Below the pieces are notes generated by a model, which was not told where the DNA came from, ran no database searches, and was given only the letters and a program-made list of their open reading frames with translations. Shown piece after piece: positions 1 through 11,612 of a stretch of DNA of 64,000 nt. Source of the stretch: Helicoverpa zea (Eukaryota > Arthropoda > Insecta > Lepidoptera > Noctuidae); the NCBI RefSeq assembly GCF_022581195.2, contig NC_061461.1:11284001-11348000 (forward strand). The letters are read 5' to 3'. Position 1 is the first letter of the stretch. Each line of letters starts with the position of its first letter. The translations under genes were made by a program, and so were the position numbers.

Positions 1-3000
1 TCAATCGTACCAGTCCATTGCATTGCGATCGACATTGTCGTACATAAAACGTTCGGTTTTACGCTGCGGGGAGTCGCGTGACAGTTGATACCTATCTCTC
101 GTTAGCTCTTGATTATTGACACTATAAAGACGAAATGGCAGGGCTGTCAAGTGTGTGGTATTGTAGTTTGACATTTAAATATTGAGGTCAATATAAACTT
201 GCATAGGACTTAAATAAAAGCAAATATGTATGCCTGATTTTATTTACACCCGGTAATTACCTATCAACATTTTTAATTTAGAAAACAATAAAATAATGAA
301 ATTTATTTCAAAATTAGACAATTATTTTATGGAAACTCAGTAACAATAAAAAATATTTTTACTGTAATTCCGAATTTCAAAAATATTTAAAATGTACAAA
401 TAAATAATGTTTATATTATTTGAGTAAGGCGAGCTGGTTCTACCTTTGACATCGTCGCGTTACATGAAATAGGGGTGAAGCGCATACTCTTCTTAAATAA
501 AAAGAGTATAATGTAAGTACTATTCAAACTAATTACTTCTTATTTGTAACAATATTCACTCTTATTCCCAAGATTATTGAAACATGTATATATGCTATGA
601 AGCTTCAAAAAAATCCTCCCTATTTAAATAATTAAAGTGACAACCCTAAACCATAACGTTGCAACAATAACAGTTCGTGCGAATCGTACGAATTTGTCGT
701 CACGATCGTCTGATGCAGATCTTCTGGGAACTTGTAAAGCGTCAGGACTGACAACCACGCTGGACTTCCTTGAATACTGTCACTTTTACTAGTTTTGGTT
801 TAAATTCAACTTTTATGGGTAAAAGCTGCTTCTTAAATGGTGGGCTAAAATAACTCTGTATGTCTGTTTTTCTGTAGCGCTAAATTTTTTAAAGCGTTTT
901 ACTGCCTACTGAACTGATTTAAGTACAATTTTGGTACACAGACAGGCTGACTCTAGATCCTGAGAAGGAGCGTAGGTTGCTTTCTATCCGATGCGGGTGG
1001 GACAGCGGGAATCAGATACAGCGATTAGGATATATGGCATCTCGACCTGTAGTTTTTTAGTTTGTCGGTAACAAACAGACGTAGGAGAGGTCTATATAAC
1101 TAGGTTTTGTAACTAAGGTTTTTAAAAATTTTACATTCCTTCCTATAAATCTATAGAAGTTACTGCCTAATATTTTGAAAATATTACTAAGAGATACGTA
1201 ATTCCCCCCAACCTATCCCGTTTTCATTCGCTAATACTTAACAAACTTTCGAGTCCAGTTAAAATACCGTCGGTCCAGAGTATCGGTTACGCACACAAGA
1301 TAGTCACGATCGGGAACTGACTCGACTTACGGTTATAGTTTCAGTTAAATTATTATAAGCTGTAAACCGACAAGTTCCGAATACACTTTCACCGGTCTTT
1401 CTCTAGAAATGGCCTGTAAATTGGCATTCTTTGTGATTTACTTAGTGTAGGTTTTTTGTTGTTTACATTGGCAAAAGTAAACAAATCTTTTACGTTTGAC
1501 CGACTTCCCAAAAAGGTGGAGGTACTTAATTCCAATATTTGTTTTTTTTATTATTATTAATTAACTATCTCAGTTGCTCATTTAAATAAATGTTTACGAA
1601 AACTAGAGATTTTTTTTTCTGTTACTTTTTAAATTCATGTCTATAGTACAATCGCAAAGAATAATGTTTTACCAACCATACATTAACACCATTGAGTAGT
1701 GACGACCAATTGTCAAAGAGGCTCCAAGGCCCATGTTTTTGGAAAGTTTTCTCAAAACACACTCTAACCTCACGCCCACCGCCTAAAAATACAAAATTGA
1801 TAATATTATTAGAAGCTCCTCAAGAACCAATATTTGTTGTCCTTAAAACCTCGCCTCCTTACCGGAAACCATATGCTTTTAAAAACAAACCAATTTTAAA
1901 TACGAGCACTACTTTTTCTTTGCACTTTCTAATATTTAAAACCAATATTTTGTTTTATTTTTCCATAATTGGAACAATAGTGCTTGAAAATGCCGCTTTT
2001 AAATTAAGCTGGGCCAAAAATGGGCAGCGACATTCGTATTGGGTACCCAATTATTTAAGTAAGTAATATCTTCACGGTTATTTCTTTCCGGAGTCGAGTA
2101 GGGATGGGAACTAATTAAAACTTCACTAATTTAGTGAGAATAAACCACAAATAGTGATGCGTTTTACTTGAACGTTTCATGCGTTCCCACGTTGGGATGC
2201 GTTTTGATGCTGTGTTTGAATTAGGATATGGAGAGAGTGAGTATTCCAGTATTTACGTAAACTGTTTTATGTAACTTTGTATTTTAAATTGTGTGCAATA
2301 TTTTGAAAATGTATGATGTCTTCTTTGGCAGTTATTTTTATTAGAACACTTGAAGTAAAAACAACAATTCAATGTTTTTAATAACTGCCAAATAAGAAAA
2401 TATTTAAAATATTGTTCATAATTTGTATAACAAAGTTATCTACCATTTAGTTAAGTATTATAATATGGAGTACTTTATATAAAATTATTCGTTTTACGTA
2501 ATACGGGAAGCTTATTAAACTTAAACAAAATAAACAGCATCGGCCGCCGAAGCTGTGAAAGTCCACGAAGGAAAGTTAATCGACATTTAAGCACGCACTT
2601 AACGTCGATAACTGAGATTTACTTGACGATGGAAAAGCATAAATCTATGCAAGTAGCTACTGGTCTCATGTTGTAAGAATTTTCATGTCTTAATTTACTT
2701 GCTTATTCAAAACTTAAGTTTTACTGTTTAACCAACTTCCCAAAAAGGAAGACTTTATTAATTGGATTGGAATGTCAGATTGTACTAACCATCCATATTT
2801 TATTTCAGCCTGCGATTCTAAACTCTATGTTTCAGGGATAATCCCACAGTTTAAGTAGGCTTTAACCCATGAAAAAAAATAACCAAGTACCTATATTCCT
2901 TTGTGATAAACATTGAATGAAAATCATGGGTCACTCAGTAAAAATAATTGCAACAATTTAAAATATAATGTCAAAACACACCCTTCAAAGTCGTTATAAC

Positions 3001-3281
3001 ACCATTATGTCCTTGCTAGAATTAGCATATATACATATATATGTACTTTTAAATCATAATCATTTATTTACTAGGTATATTCACACACCTAGGTATGAGT
3101 GGAATATAATACAATTTAGATAATATCTTACAGGCTTGGCGCTTATGTCAGTAAGTTATGGCTCCTTAAAGCGTTGTTCTTTGGTAATATTTCCATATTT
3201 GTTGTAAAATTATTAGGGGAAATATTTTCGTTGTAGATTGAGTTACATATTATAGTAAAGTTTAAATCATCATTAGCTTAA
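1..3281. other. AT-rich intergenic DNA, no gene seen
   Basis: I see no exon with plausible splice sites or protein similarity here. The open frame at 1692-2066 has low-complexity composition and no recognisable domain. A stretch near 850-1080 (phrases such as tctgtagcgctaaat and ctgaactgattt) resembles the decayed tails of lepidopteran LINE-type repeats, but I cannot set its borders. Confidence 0.5.
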
Positions 3282-3335
3282 TTTAGTGAGAATTCTCCCT
3301 CTATGTCAATACATAGAGGGAGAATTCTCACTAAA
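3282..3335. repeat. Perfect 25-bp inverted repeat (hairpin)
   Basis: Left arm 3282-3306 and right arm 3311-3335 are exact reverse complements, separated by the 4-nt loop caat. The arms contain gagaattctccctctatgt and its complement. No coding frame crosses it. It could be a recently formed snap-back duplication or the core of a small foldback element. Confidence 0.85.
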
Positions 3336-3922
3336 GTGCAAATATTAGATACCAGATAAAAAAAATTACATAGGTATTGTTCTGATATACCTCTATAAGC
3401 TACATATATTACTGCCGAGTTTCATGAAAATCAATTCAGTAGTTTTTGCGCGACATAGGAACAAACATGCACATATCGTACAAACTCCCGCATTTATAAT
3501 AATTTTGTATGACTTTTCGAATATATTTCATTGTCCCCTAATTAAGCTTTGATATTTCAGAAACACCGGAAAATCATAACAGTCTAACCTTTAAGCAGTC
3601 GTAAAAGCAACTGCAACCGTTTCGCGTGGGCATCAAATAAAACCAGCTATTTGATAGTAACTTAATTTGGTTACTTAGTAGTAAAATTTATTTATGCTCC
3701 TATAAAATTTTGTAGTAATAAATGTTCCAATATAGATGTAAATGTGTTCAGTAATTGATATTTAAATAATTAATACAGTGAAACTTCCTGCCCTTATCCC
3801 AATTTTTTAAATTTTACTATCCAAATTTTATCGGCGCAGCAAGTTTTCTCCTTCCATACTCTTCTATCTGCCGTCATCTCATAAATAGACGTAACATTAT
3901 TTAAACCAATAATAACTACACT

Positions 3923-4001
3923 GAGCAGCCGAAAATCGATCTCAGTGGCGTGCACTTGGAGAGGCCTATGTCCAGCAGTGGACTGCGATAGGCTGATGAT
4001 G
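3923..4001 (+). mobile_element. GATGAT-tailed short retroelement, copy 1
   Basis: About 79 bp containing ggcgtgcacttggagaggcc, tatgtccagcagtggactgc and gataggctgatgatga. It is flanked by a 9-bp direct repeat aactacact (3914-3922 and 4002-4010), read as a target-site duplication. Two further copies in the window share the body and end in longer GAT runs. The simple-repeat 3' tail, variable 5' end and flanking duplication are as expected for a 5'-truncated non-LTR retrotransposon or SINE. The clade is not determined. Confidence 0.75.
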
Positions 4002-4409
4002 AACTACACTATATTACTATTTTCAAAATTCGAACCAACACTGGCACGTTCAAACGCAGCACAAACCACCTACATTCAAACAGGGCATCAACTAAACGAG
4101 GCTCAAGCGCATCAAAATGCATTCGTTGATAAGTGCACGACTGCCCACGCGCTGTCAACTTTTTGTATTTTGACAGCAAAGTATACGTTCACAGCATGAT
4201 ATGGAAAGCTTTTGTAAATAAACACGATTTTATGCTTAACAAATGAGTTTGAGTTGTTAAAAGAATCGTTATTAATGGAAACTTTATTTTCTGCTTCTTT
4301 TAATAATAAAAAAATCTCAATGTTTGCAAGGCAAAACTTCTTTAATTATATGTAAAATATAGTCCTGTTTAGTGATTTCTAAACCAAACTTAAGTTTACA
4401 ATTACTTAC

Positions 4410-4571
4410 TAGCCGTTTTCCCACGTTTTCACCCGCATCCCGTGGGAACTACTGCCCGCACCGGGATAAAATATAGCCTATGTTACTCAGGAAGAGTGTA
4501 GCATTCCAACAGTGAGATTCTTTAAATCAGTTCTGTAGTTTCGGAGCCCTTAGGGAAAAAAGCAAACAAAA
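4410..4571 (+). repeat. Decayed LINE-tail-like interspersed repeat
   Basis: Text such as cccgcatcccgtgggaacta, ccgggataaaatatagccta and tgttactcaggaagagtgta is a pattern I recognise as a very common interspersed repeat of moth and butterfly genomes, usually taken as the 3' end of a non-LTR element. It ends in an A-rich stretch (aagcaaacaaaa). Borders are approximate. Confidence 0.5.
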
Positions 4572-6452
4572 TCATGTTTCCTCTCTATTACATTTAGTTT
4601 ACTACTATAGGTAACCAGTATAGATTAATGGCAATAAAGGTGATAGAGACATTTGTATTAAAATCTTTAATCTCGACCTGCATCACAAAACGTGACGATG
4701 TCTCTATCACACAGCCATAAATCATTAATTTCAGATCTCGACAATTCACACTACATTTCACATTTAATATCAATATTATTAATACTATCTGATTGCAATC
4801 TTAACAGCGGACAAACCAGCTAATCCGACTTACAGCCGATCCCAATATTAAATCTATCTATAGAGTTGCCTACTAAAGGTAGAATAGTCATGGCGAATGA
4901 AAAAAAATATCCGTCCGTCTTTTAGATAACACCAAAATAATGGACACGTATTTTTTCTTTTCTCTCACAAACAAACAACAACGAAGATGCAACACGATTG
5001 AATTTTGTGTTACATCACTTTTAAGTACAATACCTACCTAGACGTGACGTCACGACCCACTCTCAATCTTTGTTGCATTATATCTTAGTTAATATTTGAT
5101 GTTTTGTTAAAATAAAAAATACGTGTCCAATATTTGTTGCCAATCTAAAATGAGGACTAATTACAATCACATTTTTTTAACCCTTTCACGCCTATTTTGG
5201 CATTAGCCCTATACAAGTAACGCCAATCCCTATCTCTAGTAAGCAAAAGACCAGATAGTTAGATTATTGGGATTGGCTGTTAGTTAAGAAATCCACAGTT
5301 TCACAAAGATGGCTTCTGATAAGGAAACCTTGTTCTCTCTAAGTTATAACTTGTCGCTTGAAGTTATCGTAGCATCTATTAGTTATAAAGCTGAAGATTA
5401 TGACATTTGCCATTTGCAGTCCAAGTTATTTTCTAGTATAGTCATAATTGAATTTAATCTATTTTAGGCTAGATTTTATGATAACCTTAACTGAAGTGAC
5501 ATATTGTGAATGTCGAGAGGGCATGATGGAAGAATATCTTCAGAAATAAACAGAACTTTTGTATCTTACTGTTTTTAAAGACCCTGTAAATAAACTGTAG
5601 ATAAAAGTCATTTAAAAACTATGAAATATTTTACAGTTTTCGACGCGTAAATTAACTCTATGAAGCTTTTCAGTAGTATCAATAAACTTATTGAAACAGC
5701 AAGCCCAACTATCAGAGATTTCAAAAATATGCCTGACATGGAATACATTTTATATAAACTACTAAACATTTAAATATGACTCACATACGGCTATTAAAGC
5801 AATTATATAAATGCACATATGTAGGGAATATAATTTACTTGCAATGTCAACCGGTAACTTAATGATTACACGGTATACCTAACTGTGTTGGGGTCGGCTT
5901 CTTAGGTAACTATTTTATTATGAGTGTGAAGGAATTGGAGTAAGATTGTCACTCCTCTACAGGCATTTTACAATAAGATAATTTGTGTAAAATGGTATGA
6001 AAAAAGACATTAATCCATTTAATAAAAACAAAAAATATCATCTGAAATAAGGACCTTCTTTTAAGGAAGTCGGTTGAAAAACTCCGTTTTCTTTCAGAAA
6101 CAGATTCGAAGTTAATGTTCCATGGCATCAATAATTCTAAGCGACTAAACACTAAGTACTGAAATACTAGGCCCTAAAGTACTATGCCCTAAAGTTCATT
6201 CACCTTACCACGATTTACCGTTGCGTCACTAAACTTCAACAATTGAACCATCGTTAACTTGATGAACCGGGGTTATAAGATTTAACGTTCAACATAACAT
6301 TGCAGGATAATAGGATTAACTGTATACCTGTTTTAGGATCCAATAAATAGCTGAAGCTGAGGTAATGTATGCAAATGACGTCAAAAAGGTGTCAATTTAT
6401 AGCTAAATTGTAATGATGCAAGCTAGGTCTTGAATTAAGATAAAATTCAAAT
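4572..6452. other. AT-rich intergenic DNA, no gene seen
   Basis: No supported exon. A 12-bp inverted pair (gtgatagagaca near 4640 and tgtctctatcac near 4700) encloses about 48 nt but the stem does not continue inward. A short scrap at about 5884-5910 (gttggggtcggcttctta) matches part of the repeat annotated at 44200-44530. Confidence 0.4.
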
Positions 6453-6468
6453 TAAATTTAAATAGCTT

Positions 6469-6660
6469 TTTTTTAACGACGACAAAAATCATCAAATGAC
6501 CCCTCCCGCTGTGGGTTTGCAGCGGTGAGGGAGTGTCAGACTCTTACTAACTAAAAACCGTCGTGTTCCGTCATAGGCCTTTTATGCACCAGGGCCGCGG
6601 TATCTCTTTCGAACAACCCGCAGCCCCGGCAGGCCTTGGCCCTGCTGGGCCCCGCTGGGG
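6469..6660 (-). mobile_element. SINE-like element, copy A
   Basis: About 192 bp flanked by a perfect 16-bp direct repeat taaatttaaatagctt (6453-6468 and 6661-6676). On the plus strand it starts with a T run, so the element is minus-oriented with a 3' A tail. Its 5' half is GC-rich (complement of ccccggcaggccttgg). Copy B at 44874-45064 has nearly the same length and the same 5' end, which argues for a SINE or another short full-length unit rather than random LINE truncation. Copy C at 24099-24187 is 5'-truncated. Confidence 0.85.
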
Positions 6661-6676
6661 TAAATTTAAATAGCTT

Positions 6677-8945
6677 ACACAAGGATTTGGAAGTTTTCTA
6701 ATTAATATTATTTCTTGACTCAGTACGAAGACAACGCATAACCCAAAAATAGATTATTATGGGGCATTTATTAAAAGCAAAACTAAAAATCGCCGTAAAA
6801 TTATTTTAAAAAAATCATTTGAGTTAATGATTCAGATTTTCAACCAGAATTTCCTTACATAATACAATGGAATTAATTTATAGCCCAGCTATACTATTCG
6901 TATAAAAACAATACACAGCCATGTTCAAAATACACAAAACATCCATCTACCCTCTAATAATGAATACATAATCGCTACATGATCAGATACTACACGATTT
7001 CCATATGCAATTGTCGTCGGCGCTGCGCCTGCGACGGTATAAATCTCCCGACTCTATAGATCTGTAGATCATTCAGACAACGAGTGATCTATGGCCGTCT
7101 ATGGTCGGAGATTTCCATCTGTCAAAAAGTATGGTGTATCTAGGTGTATCTAGTTCTGTGGTTGCAATGGGGTAAGCAGAAGTGTGGTAGTGAACCTTTT
7201 TGAGGTTAAGAGCTGATTTTGTGACTTGTACTGTAAAAAGGTTGTTGCTCTTTACGCTTTCAAGGTGCAAAATTTTCTTCTTTTCAACTTAAAACATTGT
7301 CTGTAAGTGTCAGAAATCAATATGAAAACACTGTTTTTGGAGAAAGTTTTCGTTTATATATCTACATATACATATTATAAATCAAAGTTCCCCGCCACGT
7401 CTGTTTCCCTGTTCGTGATATACTCAAAAACTACTGCACTGATTTTTACGTACCGACTGCGTGATTCTCGTGGAAGGCTTCAATATATCGTATTGTCAAG
7501 TTGTTGTAATTATGTCTCGCGTATGAAGTTTCGGGGGACCGCTATTTTCTAACTAAAGCTATGAGAAAAGCTACTATCTCAGAAAAACCTTATTTAAGGC
7601 GACGAATTGGTAAACAATAATTCCATAACCGGCACGCGCATCTAAGGCGCCAAGAGGGGACGGAGCGTCTGAGCGGGGCGAGGATTACAATACGCGCGAT
7701 AGCTTATAACTAAAACTCGTAAGCGACAAAATGGTTTTGTAATTTTATTATTTAGAAATGATAATTTGATAAAAATTCCTTCCACAATTTTAAAGAGTAT
7801 GTATATACTCAACTACTAAAAAAGTTAAGAGGCTTAAATCGGTCCCGTTTGCCCATAATATGTGAATCTCTTTTTAAAAAGAGGTATGTTTAATATATTT
7901 TTCTCTGTTATAAAAGTTACCTAATCATGTTTTGAAGTCTAACAAAATAAGGTTTATATCATGAACTTTCAGGTAACCAAGTTGTATTATGATCAGTTTT
8001 GTATTTACTGAGAAAAATCGAGATCCTTGGCGCCAAAATTTCCAATTCGTCCTCTTAATTTCACCTCAGATTAAATCCAAAATGCATATTCTTGTAAACT
8101 TGATTTTAAATGTGTCTTTCTTTGTTGTCTAGGTACCAGTACAGTAGAGGAATCTCGTCTGTGTTCGTGAGTTATACATGATATTAAACTAATGAAACTA
8201 TAATATTACCCAATAACATAAGGGTTGAGGTCTAATATCATGGCTTTACTCACTAATACAGACCTTTATAACCTGTAAAATGTCTTCTTCTTTTTCTTTT
8301 ATCGATATTGATATTAGATTATATTAAAAAGTCCCTGGGTCAGTGGTAAAAATATTTGTAAGTCAGGAAACTGGTTAAGGAACTTACTATCTTAAAAGCA
8401 GCAAACGTGGTGGAATAATTTTAACATTTGTAAAAAAAATACATCTGTTCGTTTCTGACTACAATCTGATGATATTGCTACACACACAAAAATCTAAAAA
8501 GTATTTCTGACAAAGTAAACCATATTAAGTATTTTATTGCAACACACCTTATTATACACCAAAATGAACAAAATATAAAGCAACAAAAGACATCAAAAAG
8601 ACAAAACACGATCAAGCACCTAATAATAATAAGCTTCTTACCTAACAATAACCACAAAACACCATAACATTACAAAATAAAAATATCAAACAAAGCATAC
8701 GTACTGATGAAACCATCATTACCCCTGATAATCACCCTATCACACCATATAAATGAACTTGCCCACGACGATAGATACATAGATGAACTTGCCCACAATG
8801 ATAAGCATTCTCAGACATCATCATCAGTAGAACTGAGTAATGCGTTAATCTAGTTGTTAATTGAACCAATTAATTGTATAGACGTTAATGAACGGGGACC
8901 TGTGGATCAAGTTGTGGAGGATTATATATATTAGGATGGACCTGG
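6677..8945. other. AT-rich intergenic DNA with decayed repeats, no gene seen
   Basis: No supported exon. About 7355-7560 (ccccgccacgtctgtttccc, actactgcactgatttttac) looks like another widespread lepidopteran repeat. A GC-rich patch at 7625-7700 carries ggcgccaagaggggacgg, and a complementary-looking phrase lies near 8030 (cttggcgccaaaatttcc), hinting at an old foldback element. None of this is well bounded. Confidence 0.35.
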
Positions 8946-9735
8946 CAGGGTCGGACTGGGCCGGAAGGGCCCGGGTGGCTGATCACAATCCCGGGGCCCG
9001 AGACTAGACCATGGTGATGGGATACTATCGAAAAATACTGAGATAAACAAACTAAAAAAAATTTATTACTATACTAAAATACAATACAATAGTAAGGAGG
9101 TATTTACTTAGAACAAATTATATAAAGCTAGCCAATCAACATTTTTTTTAAAAGAGGAGAACTTTCAGCTAAGCAGTTAATGACTCGATCGTAAAAGCTG
9201 TTGTTTTCGACATCCTTGATTAGATCCGATTCTGTATTTAATATAATCAACGAATCCAACAGTTCTTGCCCCAGTAAAGAACGAAGTCTCGTTTTAATGC
9301 GCTTCAATGCTGAAAATCGTCTCTCACAAGTCACTTGCGTGAATGAAATTGTGAGAATTACACAATATGCAACATATAAGGTGGTGTACGTGCTGATATG
9401 CATATTATACTGTGATAAAAGTTTACATGCACATGGTATGCAACTTTGACAGACGTCCAAACCACTTCTGGAAAAACACATGGCGTCCTTTGCTGCCTGG
9501 TCTAAGTCTAAAACATCTTCGTCGTTTTCTTCGTCGCTTTGTGAATCTGAATCTTGCTTATGCTGCCTAGGAGAAACGTGCTCATCCCAAAGAGTTTTAG
9601 ACAGTTCACTAAACTTATTTGCAAAAGATTCCAGTTCTTTTGACAGCAACTCTCGATCGACATTTGCAATTGATGCGATAGACTTGTAATGTAATTGAAC
9701 TAGAGTATCGGCGGTAAGGGCAATACAAACCGACT
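8946..9735 (-). mobile_element. hAT-superfamily DNA transposon remnant
   Basis: The left edge begins cagggtcggactgggcc, which resembles the CAGGG-type terminal repeat of hAT elements. About 180 bp further in lies the end of a hAT-like transposase frame on the minus strand, so this edge would be the element's 3' end. I found no matching opposite terminal repeat and no 8-bp target duplication, so the copy appears 5'-truncated. The right border given is simply where the coding frame meets a stop. Confidence 0.55.
9128..9735 (-). pseudogene. hAT transposase C-terminal (dimerisation) domain, truncated
   Basis: The open frame runs about 200 codons from just after a TAG near 9736 to a stop at 9128. 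The N-terminal part is acidic (SQSDEENDEDVLDLDQ). The C-terminal part holds the hAT dimerisation pattern TQVTCERRFSALKRIKTRLR followed by LLGQELLDSLIILNTE. Such sequences are found in domesticated and mobile ZMYM- and THAP12-like hAT transposases. No BED finger or catalytic core lies upstream, and there is no suitable initiating ATG. It is therefore a truncated relic rather than an active gene, unless the rest is spliced from distant exons. Confidence 0.7.
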
Positions 9736-10370
9736 AAACAATGAAATGCGATTCAAGGAGCAGCGAACGCACGCGTCGGGGATTCCCCAAACCACAGACT
9801 CTTTACTTGCGTAATGCGTTCCGTTTCATCAAAATTATGAGATGAGAGTGAATAAATACGTTACGTTTCTTAATTGTTATTTATAAATGTTGCAGTTCCG
9901 AATTCATCGAGTTTTTAACCTCTATAGCCCTAGTGTATGCTTGGCGCCCTGCTAGCTAGATCTAGAAAACCGCGTAAATTGCGAATTTTACGCGTTTTTG
10001 CCGCGACCTTACAACAGCAAAAATGTCTCAGTCCTTCGAAATCATGACCGATTCCTGTAGGGTTTCTTGCTTTAGTTTATTTTATAAACGGCGGAATAAA
10101 CACTATTATTATTGATAATAATAATAACCACTATAATACTTACATAAAAGAAAGCGAAATAAAACTCCCATAATTTTCCGGCAATTTTAGCCCATTGAAA
10201 TGTTACCTACAATTTAAGGACAGAGTATTGCATTTATTACAGGATGCAATTTTATTTATGGGACATGTGTGGGGGGTCAATAGAAGCTTAATCTCAAGTT
10301 TGTGGGGTCGCCACCCAGGTCCCCCGGCCGCCATCTTGAAAAAAGGGGTGAAAACACTTTTTTCGCGATA

Positions 10371-10469
10371 TCTCGTAAACTATGCATCTTACAAAAAATT
10401 CGTCAAGTCATAATTTGTAGCAAATTGTTTTGTCTTTCAATTTTTTTGTAAGACGCATAGTTTACGAGA
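10371..10469. repeat. Imperfect inverted repeat beside a poly-C tract
   Basis: tctcgtaaactatgcatctt at 10371-10390 is mirrored by aagacgcatagtttacgaga ending at 10469, with about 40 nt between the arms. To the right lie a run of about 13 C residues (10508-10521) and a second G run (10560-10568). The open frames here are low-complexity and carry no domain. This looks like part of a foldback repeat. Confidence 0.5.
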
Positions 10470-11528
10470 CATGCACGCGGGCAACCGTAGCACAGGGGGC
10501 ACGCTGCGCCCCCCCCCCCCCTGTGCTGAGGTTGCCGCATGCCTCTCAACCCAGGCCTGTGGGGGGGGCCGTGCAGGCTGGGGCCCGGCTGGCAAATGCC
10601 ACCTCGACTGTATGGCCAGTCCGACGCTGGGACCTGGGAATAGAATGAAACTGGGAAATATAAAACCAGTAGAAATAGGTATGAAGCTGAATGACCACAT
10701 TAAGGGCGATTTGAAGGAGTATGTTATATCAAACCAATCGAATTGAAATAATCGAAGCCAAAGTCAATTTTGTAGGTTTAGCTGTAAGCAAGATTATACA
10801 AACAAATTCATAAATGCGAGGCAAGGTATAAAAGAAACGCACAATATTCTTTCAGAATATTTTTCACATGCTTTCGTCCACATGGAAAGTTTCGACAAAA
10901 TTGGAATAGGCACAAAGTTCAATGTTCCTAAATTCGTAGTAAAATAAATGTTATTGCAATTAAGCAACTGGGGGTATACCGACTCAAATTGAATCATTAA
11001 ACCATAGCAATCATGATTCTCCATACATGTATGGAAATTATACAAAAATAACTACACCAGACCATCCAAAGCAAATAGTTGACATAGAATTTAGGAATGT
11101 CTTAGAAGCAACATACGTACTTTTCCATATTTTCTTATCACATAGTTCTTGGTTTACCGGATCAGACGTACTTAACATTCTAATATTCAAATTGTACTAC
11201 AGGAGTGAAATTATTATAGTCAATTAAAGTATCTGTTACAACACTCAAATCTATACTGCACCTGCCCTTTGCAGTAACTGCAACCACTAAAACTGTTAAT
11301 TGGTTAATAACTACAGCATTATTTACAACACCAATTCTATTTTAATTACTAACAGTAAACACGAAAGCAAAATCGTGCCTTAATTCTAGAATACTAATTG
11401 GTTTTACATAAAATAAATGTCACTTGAACATAGGTTACAAAACTTTTCAGAGAAGTCAAATATCAAAGGTCATTACGGCGACCATATTAGGACGACAATA
11501 ATATATACCTCGATAAATAAATATATAT

Positions 11529-11612
11529 AAATCGATCTCAGTGGCGTGCACTTGGAGAGGCCTATGTCCAGCAGTGGACTGCGATAGGCTGATGATGATG
11601 ATGATGATGATG
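11529..11612 (+). mobile_element. GATGAT-tailed short retroelement, copy 2
   Basis: It has the same body as copy 1 (gtggcgtgcacttggagagg, tgtccagcagtggactgcga) and ends in about seven GAT units. A possible 8-bp flanking duplication, aatatata, occurs on both sides, but it lies in AT-rich DNA and is weak evidence. The 5' end starts at the same atcgatctcag phrase as copy 1. Confidence 0.7.

Noticed and set aside
1692..2066. 124-codon open frame
   Set aside because: Low-complexity composition, no domain, no start in good context and no splice-linked neighbours; consistent with chance in AT-rich DNA.
3945..4199. 84-codon frame starting inside a GATGAT element
   Set aside because: It begins in the repeat body and runs into unrelated DNA; the same start recurs in copy 2 at 11541, so it is repeat-derived.
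9201..9689. Plus-strand open frames over the hAT remnant
   Set aside because: Antisense shadows of the transposase frame, rich in Ser because the coding strand is rich in Glu, Asp and Ser.
10430..10746. Overlapping frames on both strands around the poly-C tract
   Set aside because: They arise from C and G homopolymer runs; no domain and no conserved pattern.
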